Positions 15,182-22,109 of a DNA stretch of 47,584 nucleotides are shown here, in pieces. Numbering within the stretch: the first letter of the stretch is position 1; each line of letters starts with the position of its first letter. The notes beneath the pieces were generated by a model. The model was not told where the DNA came from and ran no database searches. It saw only the letters and a program-made list of their open reading frames with translations. The position numbers and the translations under genes are program-made. Source of the DNA: Euryarchaeota archaeon SCGC AAA252-I15 (GTDB lineage Archaea; Altiarchaeota; Altiarchaeia; IMC4; SCGC-AAA252-I15); contig AQSC01000055.1 in assembly GCA_000402775.1 (NCBI GenBank), positions 1-47,584 on the forward strand. The letters are read 5' to 3'.

Positions 15182-16558
15182 ATGAAAATCACTGATAATA
15201 AATATGTTATCATTATATTGTTTGCTTCTCTTTTCGGACTCCTAATCTTCAAACCGTATTTTTTAGAACAGCCTACTGGAAAATACATTGCCACTGCTCC
15301 TTCACCTTACGGATATGGCGGGGAACCGTGTCCATCAGGCATTACAACTGCAAGTCCTTGTCCTGAAGGACAGTATTGTTGTGAATCAGAAGATAAGAAT
15401 GCTGGTTCTTGCACCATGGAAGGGGATTCGTGCTGTTCATCTAAGCATCGAGCTTTGGGATACAACCCCGAAACTTCTAAATGTTGTATAGCTAAGGGTG
15501 ACTCCGATTTCCAGCCAATCGAAATCATCGCCTACGACGAAGTCTGTTGTGAGGAGAAGGCAAGGAATACAGGAAAGTGTGCGCGAGGAGAGAAATGCTG
15601 CTACTCTGGTGACTTCTTAAGCCACGCCTGCGTGCCGCCGGCAGGAACCTGTTGCAGAACATATACTACCGCGGAAGGATGTGTCTGGGGTGTTCAATGC
15701 TGCCAATCAAAGAAGAGACAAGAAATCGGTGAGATTAGCTACCCACTAGCAGCAAGCTGTAAAATGTCCGGTGCCGCATGCTGTGAGAGTGAAGAAACCA
15801 GGGTATCCCAAATGTTTTGTCCCACCGGCCAAGTATGCTGTAAAACTCCGGATGGCGACGCCACATGCTATGACCCGAAAGAGGGGACGTGTTGTAAGGG
15901 TCGAGACGAATATGGAGAACCGTTAGTCTGCAAGGACGGCGAGAAATGCTGTGGGGACGGTTATGGCCAGCAGGCGGTATGTTATAATGAAGATCCAATT
16001 GGTTGGGCTGGACCCTACACTTGTTGCAATCTACCGGATTCCAAAGGAAATCCTTTAATTTGTGACGAAGGCGAGGAATGCTGCGGAAACTATTTTAAAA
16101 CTATAGGCGGTTGTATTGATGAGGATGAAGATGACTGCTGTGAGCTTAAGGACGACAAAGCAACCCGTTGCGTTGATTCTGAGTGTTGTGTGAATCCGGA
16201 TTTAACGGATGCAGTATGTTACGACCGGGACGACCAGTGTTGTCTCGGCGGCGAAGAAATGAAGTTGTGCGATGGTGCTGAAAATTGCTGTTTTTCAAAG
16301 GACAAGAAGGTGTCAGCTTGCTTGGAACCCAATGACTGTTGTAGCTATAATACGGGATTGATAAAATGTGAAAAGGATGGGTATTGGCCAGGCCCACCAT
16401 TTGCAAAAGCCGACGGATGCTGTGTCTCATATGATGGTTCGGTCGCCGTATGCTGTGACGATATGATCTCTTATGCTTGTTGCAAATATAGCAACACAGC
16501 ATTTTGTTTAGATTCTGTTAACTGGAAATTATCTGGCTGTCCACAATCACCACCCTGA
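15182..16558 (+). CDS. Exported or membrane-anchored cysteine-rich repeat protein (62 Cys, 21 CC pairs)
   Basis: The 458-residue product starts with a short charged tail and a hydrophobic segment (residues about 8-24), a signal anchor or signal peptide. The rest is hydrophilic and contains 62 cysteines, 21 of them pairs in CC doublets. They recur as C-x(4,5)-CC-x(8,18)-C-x(5,13)-CC-x(8,11), roughly eight to nine units. The pattern recalls granulin-like and other disulfide-knotted modules but matches none I can name. Acidic residues are common between cysteines. It has its own TATA box and stands alone on the plus strand between the solute operon and rdgB. A disulfide-rich surface or metal-binding protein is likely; no function can be assigned. 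Confidence 0.85.
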   Translation: MKITDNKYVIIILFASLFGLLIFKPYFLEQPTGKYIATAPSPYGYGGEPCPSGITTASPCPEGQYCCESEDKNAGSCTMEGDSCCSSKHRALGYNPETSKCCIAKGDSDFQPIEIIAYDEVCCEEKARNTGKCARGEKCCYSGDFLSHACVPPAGTCCRTYTTAEGCVWGVQCCQSKKRQEIGEISYPLAASCKMSGAACCESEETRVSQMFCPTGQVCCKTPDGDATCYDPKEGTCCKGRDEYGEPLVCKDGEKCCGDGYGQQAVCYNEDPIGWAGPYTCCNLPDSKGNPLICDEGEECCGNYFKTIGGCIDEDEDDCCELKDDKATRCVDSECCVNPDLTDAVCYDRDDQCCLGGEEMKLCDGAENCCFSKDKKVSACLEPNDCCSYNTGLIKCEKDGYWPGPPFAKADGCCVSYDGSVAVCCDDMISYACCKYSNTAFCLDSVNWKLSGCPQSPP

Positions 16559-16592
16559 ACTATATTTATCAAGACAAAAAAATAATCCTAAG

Positions 16593-17147
16593 ATGAAAGT
16601 TCTTTTCGCAACGGGTAATAATCACAAGGTTTTGGAGGTGAATGATATTGGGGGGGAGTTCGGGGTCGTCTTCAAGCAGGTGGAGTGTCCTTACCCCGAG
16701 CTTAGAAGTGATTCTATTTCAGTGGTTGCGGAGGAGGGGGTGAAATTCGTTTACGCAAAGATTGGAAAGCCCGTGGTCGTGGAGGATTCTGGATTGTTCA
16801 TTCAAGCTTTGGACGACTTCCCCGGCACGTATTCCGCCTTCGTCTTCAGTAAAATCGGAAATTACGGGATACTCAAGCTTATGGACGATACTTCGAATAG
16901 GACTGCGGAGTTTCGATCCTGCATTGCATTCTACGACGGGAAAACCTTAAAATCGTTTGTCGGATCAGTTAAGGGAGATATCACTGAAAAGCCGGCTGGA
17001 GAAAATGGGTTCGGATACGACCCCCTTTTCATTCCGAACGGGTGCGGAAAAACCTTTGCCGAAGACCAAGAGACCAAGAAGAAGGTTTCACACCGTAGCA
17101 AGGCCGTGAAAAAATTCATCAACTGGTATTCTTCGAAAAAGAGTTAA
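16593..17147 (+). CDS. rdgB: Non-canonical purine NTP pyrophosphatase (RdgB/HAM1)
   Basis: This 184-residue enzyme hydrolyses ITP, dITP and XTP to monophosphates and keeps damaged purines out of nucleic acids. The N-terminal LFATGNNHKVLEV binds the nucleotide, VVEDSGLFI carries the metal-binding acids, and PAGENGFGYDPLFIP and KVSHRSKAV complete the family pattern. Its length is typical. A TATA-like ctatattta lies at 16560-16568, about 28 bases before the ATG, so the transcript is probably leaderless. It converges on and overlaps the next minus-strand gene by four bases. Confidence 0.95.
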   Translation: MKVLFATGNNHKVLEVNDIGGEFGVVFKQVECPYPELRSDSISVVAEEGVKFVYAKIGKPVVVEDSGLFIQALDDFPGTYSAFVFSKIGNYGILKLMDDTSNRTAEFRSCIAFYDGKTLKSFVGSVKGDITEKPAGENGFGYDPLFIPNGCGKTFAEDQETKKKVSHRSKAVKKFINWYSSKKS

Positions 17148-17797
17148 GTGTCGTCTGAAACCGTAATGTTTTCAACAGACATATTTTCTAATACAACCGG
17201 CTCGGTAACCACCCTCTCAGTCTGAATTCCAATAGTCTGGAAATTATCCTGCCTCTCAAGCAGAATACCTCGCACCTTATCCCCGGGAACAAGCTCGTCG
17301 GGAGACAACAAGTAAATCTCGCCGCCGCCGACCGCGCACTCGTACGCCCGGTAAACATTCACTTCACCCACAATTGATCCCAAACCCTGACGCACACTAT
17401 CAAAGGCTGTGGAAACATCATCAGCGAGGAACCTAAACAACACGTAGGCGTTGGAAAGCTCAACCATGGTTTCAGAAATCCCTTCAAAGGAAGTGTTCAA
17501 AACTTCCAACACACCTTCCGCACGCACGTATTCAGGCCGCAAAGGTATTGCAGCAACCTCCATCAAAGGCCTTTCAACCTCCATAATTGCGGAAGCGTTG
17601 CCGACTGGAACGACCTGGTATTGAATCACATTCGAATTGTTTTCAGATAAAAGCGGGGCAGGCGGTTGAATCTCAACAGAGCGAGTCATCCAGAAGAAGG
17701 CCGATAAAAGCATTATGGCCGAAACCAGGTATATCATGAACTTCTGGTTTTTCTTCCCGTCTTTAACAGCCTTATTTTTCCGGTTTTTCTTGGCCAT
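17144..17797 (-). CDS. Unknown membrane-anchored protein
   Basis: This 217-residue protein begins with a strongly basic tail (MAKKNRKNKAVKDGKK) and one hydrophobic segment at residues about 20-36. An extracytoplasmic domain of about 175 residues follows, starting with a Pro- and Asn-rich linker. It has several N-x-S/T sites, for example NNSN, NAS, NTS, NMS and NIT, which could be glycosylated. No family was recognised. It is divergent from the FKBP gene and the AT-rich block at about 17818-17835 probably serves both promoters. Confidence 0.75.
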   Translation of the reverse strand: MAKKNRKNKAVKDGKKNQKFMIYLVSAIMLLSAFFWMTRSVEIQPPAPLLSENNSNVIQYQVVPVGNASAIMEVERPLMEVAAIPLRPEYVRAEGVLEVLNTSFEGISETMVELSNAYVLFRFLADDVSTAFDSVRQGLGSIVGEVNVYRAYECAVGGGEIYLLSPDELVPGDKVRGILLERQDNFQTIGIQTERVVTEPVVLENMSVENITVSDDT

Positions 17798-17817
17798 GTT
17801 GTGTCAATATACTTACG

Positions 17818-17835
17818 CAACATATTTATTTAATA
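17818..17835. promoter_or_regulatory. Shared promoter region between the unknown membrane protein and the FKBP gene
   Basis: The string catatttatttaa lies about 25-30 bases before both the FKBP ATG at 17855 and the divergent minus-strand ATG at 17797. Either strand offers a TATA-like element at the archaeal distance. Neither gene has a clear ribosome binding site, which fits leaderless mRNAs. Confidence 0.45.
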
Positions 17836-17854
17836 ATAACCCATTTTATACTTC

Positions 17855-18535
17855 ATGAAATTTCTTAAAATCGATTATACGGCACAAGTAGAAGACGGTG
17901 TGGTATTTGACACTACAGACAAGAAGAAGGCTGAAGAAGCCGGCATATTCAATGAAAAAAGAATATACGCCCCACTACCCATTGTTGTTGGGGAGGGGCA
18001 GGTGATTGCGGGACTTGACGAAGCACTGGAAAAGCTTAAGGTTTCAGATTCTAAGAAAATTGAGATTACCCCCGAAAAAGGGTATGGGCCAAGAGAGCCG
18101 AGCCTGCTTCGGATTGTTCCTCTGAAAGTCTTCAAAAAAGATAAGATTAATCCCGTTCCGGGTATGCCGGTTGAACTGGACGGGCGGCCTGCAAGAATCC
18201 AGACTGTGGCGGGAGGGCGCGTTCGAGTAGACTTCAACCATGATCTCGCCGGAAAAACATTAATATACGACGTAAAAGTCGTGTCGGAAGCCACGACCGA
18301 GAAGGACAAGGTATTGTTTCTCGCCGAAAAAAATTTCGACGAAACCGAAGGATTCAACGTTAAAGTCACCGGAAAGAAAGTGGAGGTAACAATCCCCGAG
18401 AAAGCGGCGAAAGATAGAGCCGCCCTCGTTAGAAAAGCATCACTTTCAGCCGAACTCTTCAAATTCCTGAATACTTCTGAAGTATCGTACACTGAGGTTT
18501 GGAAGAACCCGTCTGCAAAAGCGGAAAAGACATGA
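17855..18535 (+). CDS. FKBP-type peptidyl-prolyl isomerase (SlyD-like)
   Basis: This 226-residue protein matches archaeal long FKBPs, which speed prolyl isomerisation and act as folding chaperones. The FKBP core has DGVVFDTTD, PLPIVVGEGQVIAGLDEAL and SKKIEITPEKGYGPR, then an insert-in-flap domain (about residues 85-130) and the returning strand VDFNHDLAGKTLIYDVKVV. A C-terminal domain of about 75 residues follows, as in other archaeal members. It lacks a signal peptide and is likely cytoplasmic. Its stop overlaps the Dph2 start as ATGA. Confidence 0.92.
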   Translation: MKFLKIDYTAQVEDGVVFDTTDKKKAEEAGIFNEKRIYAPLPIVVGEGQVIAGLDEALEKLKVSDSKKIEITPEKGYGPREPSLLRIVPLKVFKKDKINPVPGMPVELDGRPARIQTVAGGRVRVDFNHDLAGKTLIYDVKVVSEATTEKDKVLFLAEKNFDETEGFNVKVTGKKVEVTIPEKAAKDRAALVRKASLSAELFKFLNTSEVSYTEVWKNPSAKAEKT

Positions 18536-19197
18536 AAATAGTTTATGTTCCATGCTACAGTAAATTAGACCCGCTTCCCATCCTTGAAAAAAATATTGGA
18601 GATCTTAAAGGATTCAAAAGAATTGGCATATGTTCCACAGTACAATACTTACCATACCTTAAAAGCCTCTCTTTAATGCTTTCGTCGGAAGGCTTTAAGG
18701 CTGTTGAATGCGGTCAAGTCCTCGGCTGTGATGTAAGCGTTGCACAGGAAAGCAAAGAGAAAGTTGACTGCTACTTATATGTCGGCTCCGGAATGTTCCA
18801 CCCCACTGCAATCGCCCTGGAAACAGGCAAAAGAGTGTTTAAGCTAGATCCTGAATTACAAAACCTTTCTTTCATAGAGGATGATGAGGTGGGGAAAATC
18901 CGGAAAAAACGGAAAGGAAACGTTTCCCGAGCCCTTGATGCGTCAACTTTCGGATTACTCGTCTCCACTAAGACGGGTCAAATGGACTTGAAAGACGCAT
19001 TGAAAATTAAAAAGAGAATTGGAGAATCTGGGAGGGCGGCATTCATTTTCGCCGGGGAAGAAGTAAATCCCGGCAGGGTTTTAGGATTTGATGTGGATGC
19101 GTGGGTGAATACTGCATGCCCCAGAATCGCTGAAGACTACTTTAAAAAACCAGTAATAAATCCAACAGACTTAAAGTACATACTAGAGGAAAAATGA
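18532..19197 (+). CDS. dph2: Dph2-like diphthamide synthesis protein lacking the N-terminal domain
   Basis: Archaeal Dph2 is a radical enzyme that attaches a 3-amino-3-carboxypropyl group to a histidine of elongation factor 2. Starting at ATG 18532, which overlaps the FKBP stop, the protein has 221 residues, against about 340 in typical Dph2. It holds domains 2 and 3: VYVPCYSKLDP, GQVLGCD with Cys66, GSGMFHPTAIALETGK, FGLLVSTKTGQ and NTACPRIAEDY with Cys196. The first domain and its cluster cysteine (YGACD region) are absent, and the upstream sequence codes for FKBP. Either the first domain is encoded elsewhere or the enzyme is reduced. It overlaps nadE. Confidence 0.85.
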   Translation: MKIVYVPCYSKLDPLPILEKNIGDLKGFKRIGICSTVQYLPYLKSLSLMLSSEGFKAVECGQVLGCDVSVAQESKEKVDCYLYVGSGMFHPTAIALETGKRVFKLDPELQNLSFIEDDEVGKIRKKRKGNVSRALDASTFGLLVSTKTGQMDLKDALKIKKRIGESGRAAFIFAGEEVNPGRVLGFDVDAWVNTACPRIAEDYFKKPVINPTDLKYILEEK

Positions 19198-19994
19198 GCC
19201 TGAATGTACCAACTGAAAAACTGGGGTCTTGCACCTTAAAAATATCAGAGGACATAAAAAAGTTCGTTGGAAAAGCAAAAGCTGAAGGGGCGGTAATAGC
19301 GTTAAGCGGAGGGTTAGACTCCTCGGTCGTACTCGTTCTTGCCAAGAATTCAGGTGTAGACATTTACGGATTGGTTATGCCAAACGTTGGAGTGAACAAT
19401 CCTCAAGACCGTGAGGATGCGATACTACTGGCCAAGAAATTGGAAGTTCCCTATGAAGTAATAGAGATTAATCAAGTGGTTGAATCCTTCAGAAGTCTTT
19501 ATCCTTGGGGAAAATATTCTGGCGAAATAGTTAAAACCACTCAAGCCAATATCATGCCCCGCGTGAGGATGATTTTAAACTACGCCACAGCCAATCTTAA
19601 AAATTATGTTGTCTTGGGGACTGGAAACAGGACCGAACTTTTAGTCGGCTACTTTACTAAATACGGCGACGGGGGAGTGGATGCCCTGCCTATTGGCGGC
19701 CTTTATAAGACTCAGGTAAAGCAGCTGGCAAAATTTTTGGATATTCCAGACGCCATCATTTCCAAGACTCCTTCAGCAGGGCTTTGGAAAGGTCAGACTG
19801 ATGAGGGGGAATTAGGTTTATCGTACGAAGAGTTGGATAACGTATTGCATAATCTCGTAGACCATGGGAAAACTTTATCTGAAGTAATTGAGATAACGGG
19901 AGTGGATAAGGAGAAAGTCGAATCAATCAAAGAACGAATAAAATTGAATGCTCACAAGCTTTCTTGCCCTCCAATCTTTATTCCTTTGGATTAG
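19194..19994 (+). CDS. nadE: NAD synthetase, ammonia-dependent
   Basis: This 266-residue enzyme amidates nicotinate adenine dinucleotide to NAD. The ATP-pyrophosphatase loop SGGLDSS is near residue 38. GTGNRTELLVGYFTKYGDGG and the C-terminal KTPSAGLWKGQTDEGELG are hallmark segments. No glutaminase domain is present, so ammonia is the nitrogen donor. Length is typical of archaeal NadE. It overlaps the dph2 stop by four bases, and its 3' end overlaps the convergent cupin gene by 17 bases. Confidence 0.96.
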   Translation: MSLNVPTEKLGSCTLKISEDIKKFVGKAKAEGAVIALSGGLDSSVVLVLAKNSGVDIYGLVMPNVGVNNPQDREDAILLAKKLEVPYEVIEINQVVESFRSLYPWGKYSGEIVKTTQANIMPRVRMILNYATANLKNYVVLGTGNRTELLVGYFTKYGDGGVDALPIGGLYKTQVKQLAKFLDIPDAIISKTPSAGLWKGQTDEGELGLSYEELDNVLHNLVDHGKTLSEVIEITGVDKEKVESIKERIKLNAHKLSCPPIFIPLD

Positions 19995-20334
19995 GTGCGC
20001 GTCCGAAGTCGTCTCGGATTCGAACTACGTCGTCGAGGTGGGGTGTGCTTACTTCTATTATCTTCACGTCGGTTAAGGCTTCTATCCTGTGTTTGTCTTT
20101 CGGGTGTATTGTTATCGAGTCACCTGGTTTAAGGATTATTTCCCCTTCCTCGTGAATTAATTTCATCTCGCCTTCATATACATGCATGGTCTCCTTCTTT
20201 TTCTCGTGGTACTGGTAGCTTAGCCTGCAACCTTTTTTAACTTCCAGTATTTTACCAGCGTACTCGTCTTCAACAGCAAGTATTATTTCACGCCCCCAGG
20301 GTTTGTCAATAACCTTGATGTCTACGAACCTCAT
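19978..20334 (-). CDS. Cupin protein like the phosphomannose isomerase type II domain
   Basis: This 118-residue single-domain cupin begins VIDKPWGREIILA, and has LSYQYHEKKKETMHVYEGE and the second motif KPGDSITIHPKDKHRIEA. This matches the C-terminal isomerase part of mannose-6-phosphate isomerase/mannose-1-phosphate guanylyltransferase enzymes. It could isomerise fructose-6-phosphate and mannose-6-phosphate for GDP-mannose supply, or another sugar phosphate. It is divergent from the UDP-glucose dehydrogenase gene. The 37-base gap contains AT-rich strings that can serve as promoters for both. Confidence 0.75.
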   Translation of the reverse strand: MRFVDIKVIDKPWGREIILAVEDEYAGKILEVKKGCRLSYQYHEKKKETMHVYEGEMKLIHEEGEIILKPGDSITIHPKDKHRIEALTDVKIIEVSTPHLDDVVRIRDDFGRAPNPKE

Positions 20335-20371
20335 ATTTAATTAATTCTTTTGTATATGTTAAATCACTTTA

Positions 20372-21667
20372 ATGATGGATATCTCAATTGTCGGGACGGG
20401 GTATGTCGGCCTTGTTTCCGCTGCAGGATTTGCCGAGAAAGGGCATAATGTCGTTTGTGTTGACGTTGACGAGGATAAAGTAGAATTGATAAACAATAAA
20501 AAGTCTCCCATATACGAGGAGGGTTTGGGGGAAATCCTCTCTGTCGTCTGTGATAGAAACCTTAAGGCTACGACAGATCTTGAGTCGGCTGTTAATTCCA
20601 CTGAAGTGACTTTTATTTGCGTGGGCACTCCCTCTGGAGATGATGGTGTTGTGGATTTAAGGTATATTAGAGGTGTTTCCGCTGACTTGGGTAAAATCTT
20701 GTCTAAAAAGGATTCTTACCACGTGATTGTTGTGAAAAGCACTGTTATACCGGGTTCGACAGAGGATGTTGTGATCCCTCTCGTCGAAAAAAACTCAAAA
20801 AAGAAGGCGAGTTCCGACTTCGGAGTAGCAATGAATCCCGAGTTTTTAAGGGAAGGCGCGGCTGTGGAGGATTTCGCAAATCCGGATAGGATAGTGATTG
20901 GAGCCTTAGACCAAAAATCAGGGGATATGGTAGAACAAATCTACTTTGATTTCACCGCCCCAGTCCTCCGAACTAATGTTAAGACTGCCGAGATGATCAA
21001 GTACACCGCCAACTCGCTCCTTGCAACCAAGATCAGTTTCATAAACGAGATAGGCAACATGTGCAAGGAGATGGGAATCGACGTGTACGACGTTGCTAAA
21101 GGTGTTGGCATGGACCACCGGATTTCCCCGAGCTTTCTTAGAGCAGGTCCCGGATTTGGAGGGTCTTGTTTTCCTAAGGATGTTTCCGCTCTCGTGTATA
21201 AGGCCAATAAGATAGGTATTAAGCCGATACTTCTTGAGAGTGTTTTAAAGGTCAATTCCATGCAACCTTTAAGGGTCTTTGAATTGGTCAAGGAGAAGTA
21301 TGGGCCTCTTGAGGGAGTCCAGATTTCTGTTTTAGGTCTTGCATTCAAGCCGGGTACAGACGATATGAGGTATAGTCCCGCAATAAGTATAATCAATTCA
21401 TTAGTTTCATCGGGAGCTAAGATCATGGCTTATGATCCGCAAGCCATTGAAAATGCGAAAAAGATTTTCGGTGATTCGATTGAATTTGCATCTTCCGCTG
21501 AAAAGGCCTTGAAGGATTCTTCCCTCGCCTTAATCCTTACTGATTGGGAGGAGTTCAAGAATATTGATTATTCAGTAATGAAAGAGAAGCGGGTTTTTGA
21601 CACGAGAAAAATCGTGAAAACCGACCTTCTTCCAGACGACGTGGAGTATGAGGGATTAAGCTGGTAG
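20372..21667 (+). CDS. ugd: UDP-glucose 6-dehydrogenase
   Basis: This 431-residue enzyme oxidises UDP-glucose to UDP-glucuronate with two NAD. The Rossmann motif is VGTGYVGLVSAAGFA. The catalytic cysteine sits in GFGGSCFPKD, and VKSTVIPGSTEDV and NPEFLREGAAVEDF are conserved. A second ATG at 20375 would shorten it by one residue. UDP-glucuronate is the substrate for the UDP-glucuronate decarboxylase (26991-27926) and 4-epimerase (40873-41808) encoded further on, and GalU supplies its UDP-glucose. GGSCFPKD favours UDP-glucose over UDP-N-acetyl sugars, though GDP-mannose dehydrogenase activity cannot be excluded. Confidence 0.92.
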   Translation: MMDISIVGTGYVGLVSAAGFAEKGHNVVCVDVDEDKVELINNKKSPIYEEGLGEILSVVCDRNLKATTDLESAVNSTEVTFICVGTPSGDDGVVDLRYIRGVSADLGKILSKKDSYHVIVVKSTVIPGSTEDVVIPLVEKNSKKKASSDFGVAMNPEFLREGAAVEDFANPDRIVIGALDQKSGDMVEQIYFDFTAPVLRTNVKTAEMIKYTANSLLATKISFINEIGNMCKEMGIDVYDVAKGVGMDHRISPSFLRAGPGFGGSCFPKDVSALVYKANKIGIKPILLESVLKVNSMQPLRVFELVKEKYGPLEGVQISVLGLAFKPGTDDMRYSPAISIINSLVSSGAKIMAYDPQAIENAKKIFGDSIEFASSAEKALKDSSLALILTDWEEFKNIDYSVMKEKRVFDTRKIVKTDLLPDDVEYEGLSW

Positions 21668-21671
21668 GATA

Positions 21672-21950
21672 CTAGTTCATGAAATCCGGTTTCCGGTATC
21701 CTACGCGCTCGTTTACTATGTCTATTTCCACCATTCCCGCCTGGTCTAAAACCGACGAGAAAAACAATTCGATTTCCTCACGCGTCAGGTGAAGCCAGAG
21801 TTCGTTCAAGCCGGTCGAATAGACGTTGTGCGCAAGATTCCTTACGAGGGCGGTATACTTAAGCTTTTCAAAGACTTCTTCAGGGACTGTTAAGGTTGCG
21901 TCGTGTGGAAGCCGCAAGACCGCGGTGTCGAAAATACCTTTTTTATGCAT
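21672..21950 (-). CDS. Unknown small protein
   Basis: This 92-residue soluble protein starts MHKKGIFDTAVLRLPHDATLTVPEEVF. The remainder is mixed helix and strand, with LWLHLTREEIELFF. No family or motif was recognised. It converges on ugd, with four bases between the stops, and is divergent from the HPr-EI fusion gene. The gene-like position and absence of competing frames support it as real, but a spurious frame cannot be excluded. Confidence 0.6.
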   Translation of the reverse strand: MHKKGIFDTAVLRLPHDATLTVPEEVFEKLKYTALVRNLAHNVYSTGLNELWLHLTREEIELFFSSVLDQAGMVEIDIVNERVGYRKPDFMN

Positions 21951-22109
21951 TCTGGATTATTTTGTTTTAGTTAATGTTTTTAACTGCTTGAATATTATTT
22001 TCGAATTGTTTCTGCCTAATTCTAGTTGTTGGCACAATAGGATATTAGTTTTGAGGGGTTTCAAGGGAAAAAATAATCCTTTTTCTTTTATTGCCTATAG
22101 TAAATTAAG
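21951..22109. other. Divergent intergenic region upstream of the HPr-EI gene
   Basis: About 160 AT-rich bases separate the unknown small protein from the HPr-EI gene. Near the plus-strand gene, ttcttttattgcctatag lies at TATA distance from ATG 22110. No ribosome binding site precedes that ATG, so its mRNA may be leaderless. No RNA gene or repeat was seen. Confidence 0.4.

Noticed and set aside
15182..16558. True granulin/epithelin domains
   Set aside because: CC pairs recur as in granulin, but the single-cysteine spacing does not match the 12-cysteine granulin pattern.
17875..18492. Antisense frame of 205 codons opposite the FKBP gene
   Set aside because: Serine-rich shadow of a well-supported FKBP gene, with no independent evidence.
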